From an uncultured Victivallaceae bacterium (GTDB lineage Bacteria > Verrucomicrobiota > Lentisphaeria > Victivallales > Victivallaceae): 6,871 bases of DNA. Shown here piece after piece: positions 1 to 5,107 of the stretch. A model generated the notes under the pieces. The model saw nothing but the letters and a program-made list of their open reading frames with translations. It did not search any database and had not been told where the DNA came from. Positions within the stretch are counted from its first letter, which is position 1. Each line of letters starts with the position of its first letter. The DNA lies in contig CAKUKT010000144.1 in NCBI GenBank assembly GCA_934663655.1, positions 1-6,871 on the forward strand. The letters are read 5' to 3'. The position numbers and the translations under genes are program-made.

Positions 1-174
1 GGCGCAGGCGGCGGCGATTTCCGCTTCGGTGCCGAGCACGATGATCTTTTTCACCACTTTTTCCGTGATCGCCTTGTTGGCGGCGACCACCACCCGCGGA
101 TCCTGACCTTCGGGCAGCACGATCACGCGTTCGACGGAACGGGCGCGTTCGGCGAATTTCTCAATTGCGGACAT
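1..174 (-). CDS. pta: Phosphate acetyltransferase, N-terminal part (runs off left edge)
   Basis: Only the first 58 codons are present. They begin at ATG 174-172 and stay open to base 1. The translation starts MSAIEKFAERARSVERVIVL, followed by PEGQDPRVVVAANKAI and then a KKIIVLGTEAEI segment. This is the typical start of the PTA/PTB catalytic domain: a short amphipathic helix, a beta strand ending in PEG(E/Q)D, and a second strand ending in LG. The family converts acetyl-CoA and phosphate to acetyl-phosphate and CoA in the cytoplasm. No N-terminal DRTGG/BioD-like regulatory domain precedes it, so this would be the short form (roughly 330 residues in full). An AGGAGA ribosome binding site lies 9 nt upstream (minus strand of 184-189). 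The gene follows ackA by 33 nt on the same strand, so co-transcription is likely. The pairing with ackA strongly supports Pta over phosphate butyryltransferase or the PTA-like domain of malic enzymes, although the fragment alone cannot exclude those. Confidence 0.9.
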   Translation of the reverse strand, partial: MSAIEKFAERARSVERVIVLPEGQDPRVVVAANKAITEKVVKKIIVLGTEAEIAAACA

Positions 175-183
175 AATGATATT

Positions 184-189
184 TCTCCT
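184..189 (-). promoter_or_regulatory. Ribosome binding site of pta
   Basis: AGGAGA on the minus strand, 9 nt before the ATG at 174. It fixes the pta start and lies in the 33-nt ackA-pta gap. Confidence 0.7.
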
Positions 190-207
190 TGTTTTGCAGC
201 GGCAGGC

Positions 208-1410
208 TTACTTGCCGGAGACGATTTTCATGGTGTGACGGGCGATCATCAGCTCTTCGTCGGTCGGCATTACGATCGCCTGCCATTTACTGTCGTCGGT
301 GGAAATCACGCCGGCCTTACCGAAGCAGGCTTCGTTTCTGGCGTCGTCGATGCGGATGTCCAGCGCGCCGAGCTGATCCATGATCCGCTTGCGGATCGGG
401 CGGGAAAATTCACCGATGCCGCCGGTGAAGGCGATCGCCTGAACATTGCCGACGAGCACGTAGTAGGAGCCGATGTATTTGACGATGCGCCGGACGAACA
501 TTCTGATCGCCAGTTCGGCGTTTTCATTTCCGGCTTCCGCGGCGGCGAGCATGTCGCGCATATCGCCGGTGTTGATCCCGCCGACGCCCAGCAGTCCGGA
601 CTTCTTGTTGAGGATGGTATCCACCTCACGCGGCGTGGCGCCGAGTTCGATCATCCGGATCACCGCCGCCGGGTCGAGGTCGCCGGAACGCGTTCCCATC
701 ATCAGCCCTTCCAGCGGGGTGAGCCCCATCGTCGTGTCAATCACCTTGCCGTTCTTGATCGCCGCCATGCTGCAGCCGTTGCCGAGATGGCAGGTGATGA
801 TGTTGGTATCTTCTGGTTCACGGCCGAGAAACTTCGCCGTCGCCAGCGTCACATAATGATGGCTGGTGCCGTGGAAGCCGTATTTTCGCAACGCGTACTT
901 GGTGTAGTACTCGTAGGGAATCGCGTAGAGGTAGGCCTCCTTGGGCATCGTCTGGTGGAATTGTGTGTCGAACACTGCGACGTTCGGAATCCCCGGCATC
1001 GATTGTTCGCAGGCCTCGATTCCGGCGAGGTTGGCCGGATTGTGGAGCGGGCCGAGCGGAATGCATTCGCGGATCACCTGCTTGATCTCCGGCGTGACCA
1101 GCACCGGAGCGGTGATTTTTTCTCCGCCGTGGAGTACGCGGTGACCGATGGCGTCGATATCGGCGAGCGAAGCGATTACACCGTCCACCGGGTCGGTCAG
1201 TTTGTTGCAGATCTCCTTGAGCGCCTCGACATGATCGGCAACCGGAACTACGCCTTCAAAGACAAAGCCGTCCGGACGCTTGTAAATCAGATTAGGCGCG
1301 CTGGTACCGAGTCGTTCAAAAACTCCCTTGGCCAGCACCTTTTCCTCTTCGACGGCAAAGAGGGTGAACTTCATCGAACTGCTGCCGGCGTTTACCACCA
1401 ATACCTTCAT
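208..1410 (-). CDS. ackA: Acetate kinase
   Basis: Cytoplasmic acetate kinase interconverts acetyl-phosphate + ADP and acetate + ATP. At 400 residues it has the usual family length and full ASKHA-fold signatures: NAGSSSMKF at 7-15, HRVLHGG at 90-96, FDTQFH at 147-152, GFHGTSHH at 178-185, HLGNG at 208-212, GTRSGDLDP at 239-247 and FTGGIGEF at 328-335. Residues known to matter in the Methanosarcina thermophila enzyme are present at the same or nearly the same numbers: N7, S10, S12, R91, H123, D148, H180, H208, R241 and a glutamate at 385. The enzyme should therefore be active. The start ATG (1410-1408) is preceded by AAAGGGAAAA, a slightly close but usable ribosome binding site. pta follows 33 nt downstream, giving the classic ackA-pta order. 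A 266-nt gap separates it from infA, so it probably has its own promoter, though I could not pick one convincingly. Confidence 0.98.
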   Translation of the reverse strand: MKVLVVNAGSSSMKFTLFAVEEEKVLAKGVFERLGTSAPNLIYKRPDGFVFEGVVPVADHVEALKEICNKLTDPVDGVIASLADIDAIGHRVLHGGEKITAPVLVTPEIKQVIRECIPLGPLHNPANLAGIEACEQSMPGIPNVAVFDTQFHQTMPKEAYLYAIPYEYYTKYALRKYGFHGTSHHYVTLATAKFLGREPEDTNIITCHLGNGCSMAAIKNGKVIDTTMGLTPLEGLMMGTRSGDLDPAAVIRMIELGATPREVDTILNKKSGLLGVGGINTGDMRDMLAAAEAGNENAELAIRMFVRRIVKYIGSYYVLVGNVQAIAFTGGIGEFSRPIRKRIMDQLGALDIRIDDARNEACFGKAGVISTDDSKWQAIVMPTDEELMIARHTMKIVSGK

Positions 1411-1476
1411 TTTTTCCCTTTCGTAATGGTCTGTTTGGTTATGAATTATTTTTCAGATGTTCCGGATCTGCCTTCT

Positions 1477-1502
1477 CCGAACCGGTATTATCGCCGGTTC
1501 GG
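1477..1502 (-). repeat. Perfect 9-bp inverted repeat (stem-loop) in ackA leader
   Basis: CCGAACCGG (1477-1485) and CCGGTTCGG (1494-1502) are perfectly complementary and separated by 8 nt, giving a stable GC-rich hairpin on either strand. On the minus strand no T-run follows directly; the next bases are AGAAGGCAG. It is therefore not a textbook intrinsic terminator for infA. It lies 66 nt upstream of the ackA start, where it could be a leader structure, an operator-like site or a transcript-end structure. Confidence 0.6.
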
Positions 1503-1574
1503 GAAACGCTTCTTTTTCTCCTCCTCCGGCGCAGTATCGCGTCTCTCACAAATTCCGCATTGACGAATACCGAC

Positions 1575-1612
1575 AGAAAGAAAATGTCCGACACCGGGAA
1601 TATTTCCTTTCT
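1575..1612 (-). repeat. AT-rich 11-bp inverted repeat downstream of infA
   Basis: In minus-strand RNA, AGAAAGGAAAU pairs with AUUUUCUUUCU (10 Watson-Crick pairs and one G-U) around a 16-nt loop. The 3' arm is rich in U. It begins 64 nt after the infA stop codon. It could mark the 3' end of the infA transcript, but the stem is AU-rich and the loop large, so terminator function is only a possibility. Confidence 0.35.
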
Positions 1613-1676
1613 CCAGGAACCGGAGCAGGCGAATAAGTATTGCTTTCTTTTAAGACCGCAATCCGGATCCGGGAAG

Positions 1677-1895
1677 TCATTTTTTCCGGAATACAATTCT
1701 GCCCTTGGTCAAATCGTAGGGTGACATTTCCAGCGTAACCGCGTCTCCCGGAAGAATGCGAATGAAATTCATTCGCATCTTCCCGGAAATATGCGCGTCG
1801 ACGAGGTGACCGGTCTGCAGCTCCACCTTGAACATGGTGTTGGGCAACAAATCCTTTACCACTCCTTCAACTCTGATTACATCGTCTTTGGCCAC
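1677..1895 (-). CDS. infA: Translation initiation factor IF-1
   Basis: IF-1 binds the 30S ribosomal A site and assists IF-2 and IF-3 during initiation. The 72-residue product matches the canonical bacterial length and is a single S1/OB-fold domain. Family hallmarks are the MAKDDVI start, GVV at 11-13, HISGKMRMN at 35-43, IRILPGD at 45-51 and [13 protein letters not shown] at 58-70. The start codon is GTG (1895-1893), not ATG. It is supported by the canonical MAK(D/E)D N-terminus and by a GGAG motif 8 nt upstream. The gene overlaps the last 19 nt of map in another frame, which suggests translational coupling. It is the last gene of the hisS-adk-map-infA run. In many bacteria adk-map-infA is followed by rpmJ and the rpsM cluster; here ackA-pta follows instead. 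Confidence 0.98.
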   Translation of the reverse strand: MAKDDVIRVEGVVKDLLPNTMFKVELQTGHLVDAHISGKMRMNFIRILPGDAVTLEMSPYDLTKGRIVFRKK

Positions 1896-2647
1896 GTTAA
1901 AATCTCCGGTTCCTGTTCAGTTATAAGAATCATGTGTTCGAAATGCGCGCTCAGCGAGCCATCCCGGGTCCGCACCGTCCAGCCGTCGACACGGTCGAGG
2001 GTGATCTGCTGGGAACCCAGGTTAAGCATCGGTTCAATGCAGATGACCATGCCGGGAACCAGCCGTGGCCCCTCGCCCCAGCCGGAATAGTTGGGCACTT
2101 CGGGGGGCTCGTGCAGGTGAGTTCCGCAACCGTGGCCGACATATTCGCGGACAATTCCGAGCCGGTAACGCCGGGCGGTTTTTTCGACCGCGCGGCTGAT
2201 CGCCGCCACCCGCTGGCCACGCCGGGCGGCCGCGATGCCGTCAACCAGCGCCCGGCGGGTGCCTTCGAGCAGCCGGGCTTGGTCGGGGGAGGGGGTGACG
2301 AAACCGAAAGTCAGCGCGGTGTCGCCGACTCCGCCGTCGATCTCGACGCCGACATCGATGCTGACCAGGTCGTTTTCCTCGATCACCCGGTCGGGACTGC
2401 CGATGCCGTGCACCACTTCGTCGTTGACGGAAATACAGATATTGCCGGGATAGCCGCGATAACCTCTGAACGCACTCTTGCCGCCGGTTGCATTGATCAA
2501 CTCCCCGGCCAGCTGGTCGAGGTCAAAAGTCGTCATCCCCGGATGAGCGAGGCGGGCGATTTCATCACGGACATGCGCTGTCGCCGCGGCGGCGCGGCGG
2601 ATTCTGGCGATCTCATCCGGAGTGTGGACGACCTGGTCTCTGGGCAT
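1877..2647 (-). CDS. map: Type I methionine aminopeptidase
   Basis: This cytoplasmic metalloprotease removes the initiator methionine from nascent proteins. It has 256 residues, close to the E. coli length, with no N-terminal zinc-finger extension (type Ia-like). The pita-bread fold signatures are clear: substrate-contacting H80 in NDEVVHGIG, and metal ligands D98 (SIDVG), D109 (GDTALTF), H172 ([13 protein letters not shown]), E205 (VICIEPM) and E237 (AHFEHM). These match E. coli H79, D97, D108, H171, E204 and E235 within one or two positions. The [10 protein letters not shown] segment is slightly unusual, since GHGIG is commoner. The ATG start (2647-2645) has GGAG 9 nt upstream, across the adk stop codon, and only 6 nt separate it from adk. 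Its 3' end overlaps infA by 19 nt. Confidence 0.98.
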   Translation of the reverse strand: MPRDQVVHTPDEIARIRRAAAATAHVRDEIARLAHPGMTTFDLDQLAGELINATGGKSAFRGYRGYPGNICISVNDEVVHGIGSPDRVIEENDLVSIDVGVEIDGGVGDTALTFGFVTPSPDQARLLEGTRRALVDGIAAARRGQRVAAISRAVEKTARRYRLGIVREYVGHGCGTHLHEPPEVPNYSGWGEGPRLVPGMVICIEPMLNLGSQQITLDRVDGWTVRTRDGSLSAHFEHMILITEQEPEILTWPKTM

Positions 2648-2653
2648 GATTTC

Positions 2654-3304
2654 TTACTCCAGTTCGCGTCCAAGCTGTTCCATAATTCGCTCAAGATCGA
2701 GTTCGTCGATGGCCATGAGCAATCCACGCGAACGGTAATAATCGATCAGTGGCGCAGTCTGTGCGTGGAATACTTTCAGACGCGATTGTGCAGTTTCGAG
2801 AGAGTCGTCTGGACGCTGGTAGAGCGGTGCGCCGCATTTGTCGCAGATCCCTTCGATCTTGGGCGGCATGAAAAGCTGATTGTAGATCGCGTCGCATTTG
2901 CTACAGTTGCGGCGGGCGGTCAGGCGCTTGATCAAAATATCTTCCGGTACTGTGAAGTAGATCACCGTGTCGATTTCGGAATTCAACTCCCGCATTGCCG
3001 CTTCCAGAAGTTCGGCCTGCGCCACTGTCCGCGGAAATCCGTCCAGAATGAAACCCGTTGCGCAATCCGGTTCGGCCAGACGGCGGCGAACCATGTCGGC
3101 AACCAGTTCATCCGGCACCAGCGCACCTTTTTTCATCAGTTCGGAAGCCTGACGACCGGCTTCGGTACCAGCGGAAACTTCGGCACGCAGAATGTCGCCA
3201 GTGGAGATGTGTGCAAGCGGATATTTCGCAAGCATCCGTTTGGAAATGGTTCCCTTGCCGGCTCCGGGAGCTCCGAGAAAGATCAGATTCTTTTTGGTGA
3301 GCAT
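2654..3304 (-). CDS. adk: Adenylate kinase, long form with four-cysteine LID
   Basis: Adenylate kinase catalyses ATP + AMP to 2 ADP and keeps the adenylate pool balanced. The 216-residue protein has the P-loop GAPGAGKGT (11-19), the NMP-binding STGDILR (34-40), LVPDELV (62-68), DGFPRT (88-93) and the C-terminal SRLKVFHAQTAPLIDYY region (174-190). It is the long bacterial form with a LID domain at about 128-166. The LID has CSKC at 134-137 and CDKC at 154-157, four cysteines spaced as in the structural-zinc LID of many Gram-positive and other bacterial enzymes. E. coli Adk has non-metal polar residues there, so zinc binding is likely by analogy. The ATG start lies only 2 nt after the hisS stop, with an AGGGA-type ribosome binding site inside the end of hisS. 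map follows after 6 nt. Confidence 0.98.
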   Translation of the reverse strand: MLTKKNLIFLGAPGAGKGTISKRMLAKYPLAHISTGDILRAEVSAGTEAGRQASELMKKGALVPDELVADMVRRRLAEPDCATGFILDGFPRTVAQAELLEAAMRELNSEIDTVIYFTVPEDILIKRLTARRNCSKCDAIYNQLFMPPKIEGICDKCGAPLYQRPDDSLETAQSRLKVFHAQTAPLIDYYRSRGLLMAIDELDLERIMEQLGRELE

Positions 3305-3306
3305 GA

Positions 3307-4605
3307 TTATTTTCCCTCAGTTGGGGCGGTGGTCGCGGCATCTGAGACGGTTCCGACCGCCGCCAGGATTTCCTTGAAAAGTTCTCCGGCGATTTCGCGC
3401 TGCGAACCGTCGGCCATGTTTTTCAGTTGAGCGATTCCCGCCGCGAGTTCGTTATCGCCGCGCACCAGCGCGAGGCGGGCTCCCGAACGGTTGGCCGCCC
3501 GCATCTGGGCTTTCATCGACCGCTCCTCAACCTCCAGTTCGACCCGGAGCCCCGCTGCGCGCAACCGGTCGGCCAGACGGAGATTTTCGATCCGGGCGGC
3601 TTCGCCGAGTCCGATCAAATAGACGGCCGGGACGGCGGCGGCGTTGTCGGTGATGCCAAGTGATTCCCTGGCCAGCAGCAGGCGTTCCGCGCCGGCGGCG
3701 AAGCCGACCCCCGGAACCGGTTTGTTCTGGCCGGGCAGGTAGAGTTCATAACGACCGCCGCCGGCAATGGCGGTCTGCGCCCCGAGGCCGGAGTGGTTGA
3801 GCTCAAAAACCGTGTGCACGTAGTAGTCCAGGCCGCGCACCAGCTTGCGGTCGATCCGGTACGCGATGCCGAGCCGGTCCAGCGCCGCAAGCACCGTGTC
3901 GAAATAACGGCGCGAGTCGTCGCTGAAGGCGGGAAAATAGTCCGGTGCGGCCGCAATGATTTCCCGGCACCCCGGCTGCTTGCAGTCGAGGATGCGCCAG
4001 AGGTTGCGTTCGAAACGGGTGCGGCAATCGTCGCACATCGCATCAAGGTGGCGGGCGAAATATTCGCGCAGCAGCGCTTCCGCGGGGGGACGGTCCGCTG
4101 CCACTCCGCGGGAGTTGATGACCAGTTCGGCATCGCCGAGGCCGATCTCCCGGAGGAACATCATCAGCATGGCGAGACATTCGGCATCGAGCAGCGGCGC
4201 GATCCGGCCGACATTTTCCACTCCGATCTGGTGGAACTGCCGACGGCGTCCGGCGGCCGGACGTTCGCCACGGAACATCGGCCCGCAATAATAAACGCGC
4301 TGCTCCACCCCGTTGAGTACATCGGTGTTGGAGAGTGCGCGCATTACTCCGGCCGTTCCCTCCGGACGGAGGGTCAGACTGCGGCCGCCGCGGTCGCTGA
4401 AAGTATACATCTCCTTCTGCACCACTTCGGTCTCGCCCCCGAGACCGCGCTGAAAGAGTTCAGTGTATTCGAAGATCGGGGTGCGCAGTTCACCGTAGCC
4501 GTAGCGGGAGAATACCTCCGCCGCCGCGCGTTCAATGACGCGCCAGTTCCGCGTTTCCGCCTCGAAGATGTCCGCCGTTCCCGGCGGGGGAGAGAAAACA
4601 GCCAT
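3307..4605 (-). CDS. hisS: Histidine--tRNA ligase
   Basis: A class II aminoacyl-tRNA synthetase that charges tRNA-His. The 432 residues match the usual bacterial length. The N-terminal PPPGTADIF takes the place of the family PRGTQDI. Motif 2 is at 104-130 (YYCGPMFRGERPAAGRRR followed by QFHQIGVE). LTLRPEGTAGVMRA lies at 77-90. The histidine-specific motifs are LVRGLDYYVHTVFE (255-268, including the catalytic arginine 257) and AGGGRYE (281-287). Motif 3 is GVGFAAGAERLLL (299-311). An insertion domain carries CDDC (191-194) and CKQPGC (208-213), a cysteine pattern found in many bacterial HisRS. The C-terminal anticodon-binding domain (about 325-415) ends in a low-complexity tail. This is HisRS rather than the HisZ paralogue, because the catalytic motifs are intact. 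It heads the tight hisS-adk-map-infA run. AGGACC lies about 6 nt before the ATG, and an upstream hairpin (4626-4657) sits in its leader. Confidence 0.98.
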   Translation of the reverse strand: MAVFSPPPGTADIFEAETRNWRVIERAAAEVFSRYGYGELRTPIFEYTELFQRGLGGETEVVQKEMYTFSDRGGRSLTLRPEGTAGVMRALSNTDVLNGVEQRVYYCGPMFRGERPAAGRRRQFHQIGVENVGRIAPLLDAECLAMLMMFLREIGLGDAELVINSRGVAADRPPAEALLREYFARHLDAMCDDCRTRFERNLWRILDCKQPGCREIIAAAPDYFPAFSDDSRRYFDTVLAALDRLGIAYRIDRKLVRGLDYYVHTVFELNHSGLGAQTAIAGGGRYELYLPGQNKPVPGVGFAAGAERLLLARESLGITDNAAAVPAVYLIGLGEAARIENLRLADRLRAAGLRVELEVEERSMKAQMRAANRSGARLALVRGDNELAAGIAQLKNMADGSQREIAGELFKEILAAVGTVSDAATTAPTEGK

Positions 4606-4625
4606 TTGCAGGTCCTGAAAATGAC

Positions 4626-4657
4626 CACGCCCGACGAAGTCTTATCCGTCAGGCGTG
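4626..4657 (-). repeat. Strong RNA-sense hairpin between the HU gene and hisS
   Basis: In minus-strand RNA, CACGCCUGACG pairs with CGUCGGGCGUG around a 10-nt loop (GAUAAGACUU). The stem is 11 bp with a single U-G wobble. On the plus strand the same position would be a C-A mismatch, which hints that the structure is kept in minus-strand RNA. It starts 30 nt after the HU stop and ends 20 nt before the hisS ATG. Only a short UUUU, 4 nt away, follows it. Possible roles are a weak terminator or attenuator, an mRNA-processing site, or a 3' stabiliser of the HU message. Confidence 0.55.
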
Positions 4658-4687
4658 CGTCGTTTATGTCGGCAGCTCCCCGGGAAA

Positions 4688-4987
4688 TTACCGGAAATCG
4701 GCCGGGTTGAGTTTTTCCACCGCTTCCTTGAGTTCCTTTCCGGCGCGGAATTTCACCACCGTGCGCTCCGGAATGATCACTTCGTTCTTCGGAAGGTTGG
4801 GGTTGCGTCCCTTGCGGCTCTTGCGAACCTTGATTTCGAAAACACCGAAGTTGCGCAGCTCGATGTCTTTGCCGGCGATCAGTTCTTCGGCGATGTGGTC
4901 GAGGGTTTTCTGAACGATTTCGGCGACCACATTCTGAACGACGCCGGACTCTTTCGCAATTCGAACCACCAGATCACGCTTGGTCAT
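4688..4987 (-). CDS. HU/IHF-family DNA-binding protein
   Basis: A small histone-like nucleoid protein that bends DNA as a dimer. The 99 residues contain the family start MTKRDLV, the helical dimerisation half (about 3-38), the ELRNFGVFEIKVRKSRKGRNP block (43-63) and the C-terminal VVKFRAGKELKEAV (77-90). Proline 63 of GRNP is the residue that intercalates into DNA at the tip of the beta arm in characterised HU and IHF. The arm segment NLPKNEVIIPERT differs from the common NPxTGEEIxIPA form, and the C-terminus is about nine residues longer than a standard 90-residue HU. From sequence alone I cannot decide between HU and IHF-like, so no symbol is given. AGGAGA lies 5 nt upstream of the ATG, and a candidate promoter lies at 5050-5080. 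hisS follows after 82 nt on the same strand. Confidence 0.95.
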   Translation of the reverse strand: MTKRDLVVRIAKESGVVQNVVAEIVQKTLDHIAEELIAGKDIELRNFGVFEIKVRKSRKGRNPNLPKNEVIIPERTVVKFRAGKELKEAVEKLNPADFR

Positions 4988-4992
4988 TTTGT

Positions 4993-4998
4993 TCTCCT
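4993..4998 (-). promoter_or_regulatory. Ribosome binding site of the HU-family gene
   Basis: AGGAGA on the minus strand, 5 nt before the ATG at 4987, and the strongest Shine-Dalgarno match in its leader. It agrees with high expression expected of an HU-type protein. Confidence 0.7.
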
Positions 4999-5049
4999 GT
5001 AACTATATTTTGAACAATCCATTAACGGCATTTTAATATGGACAACTCT

Positions 5050-5080
5050 ATAATATTGCACCGAAATCCAATCGCGTCAA
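5050..5080 (-). promoter_or_regulatory. Candidate sigma-70-type promoter of the HU-family gene
   Basis: On the minus strand, TTGACG (5080-5075) and TATTAT (5055-5050) each match the -35 and -10 consensus at five of six bases. The 19-bp spacer is longer than the ideal 17. Transcription would begin near 5043, giving a leader of about 56 nt. The AT-rich gap between larC and the HU-family gene is the expected place for this promoter, which may also serve hisS-adk-map-infA. Confidence 0.45.
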
Positions 5081-5086
5081 TAGCTG

Positions 5087-5107
5087 CAAAATAAAAAAAC
5101 CGTTTTT
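5087..5107 (-). terminator. Weak possible terminator after larC
   Basis: Directly after the larC TGA the minus strand reads AAAAACGGTTTTTTTATTTT. An A-run and a T-run could form a short, purely A-U stem around CGG, ending in a T-rich stretch. The stem has no GC clamp, so termination here is doubtful. The T-run is the only terminator-like element in the gap. Confidence 0.25.

Larger units (their letters stand above)
1411..1676 (-). other. infA-ackA intergenic region: ackA leader with inverted repeats
   Basis: This is the longest non-coding stretch in the window, 266 nt. On the minus strand it should hold the end of the hisS-adk-map-infA transcript and the promoter and leader of ackA. It contains an 11-bp AT-rich inverted repeat (1575-1612), a 9-bp perfect GC-rich inverted repeat (1477-1502), a small CAGAT/ATCTG inverted repeat followed by AAAAAT (about 1453-1470), and a purine run AGGAGGAG (minus strand of 1518-1525) with no start codon just downstream. 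The best -35/-10 candidate, TTGCGG-N16-TACTTA about 20 nt after infA, is weak. No rpmJ or other small ribosomal-protein gene is visible here. An 85-codon open frame crosses the region from inside infA, but it resembles no protein I know. Confidence 0.55.

Noticed and set aside
235..1563. Plus-strand open frame of 442 codons opposite ackA
   Set aside because: Antisense shadow of a complete, motif-perfect acetate kinase; no family resemblance in the translation.
1663..1672. CCGGATCCGG ten-base palindrome just after infA
   Set aside because: It has no loop and so cannot form a useful hairpin; consistent with chance in GC-rich DNA and with no supporting context.
1439..1696. Minus-strand open frame of 85 codons crossing the infA-ackA gap
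   Set aside because: Starts inside infA, has no good ribosome binding site at its start, is low-complexity with an arginine run, and matches no known family. It could not be rpmJ, which has a 37-38 residue Cys/His pattern not seen here.
1934..3430. Plus-strand open frame of 498 codons opposite map, adk and the end of hisS
   Set aside because: It lies antisense to three unmistakable genes, and its translation has no recognisable domain. Long antisense frames are expected in GC-rich coding DNA.
3793..4710. Plus-strand open frame of 305 codons opposite hisS
   Set aside because: Antisense to hisS over nearly its whole length, with no recognisable motif.
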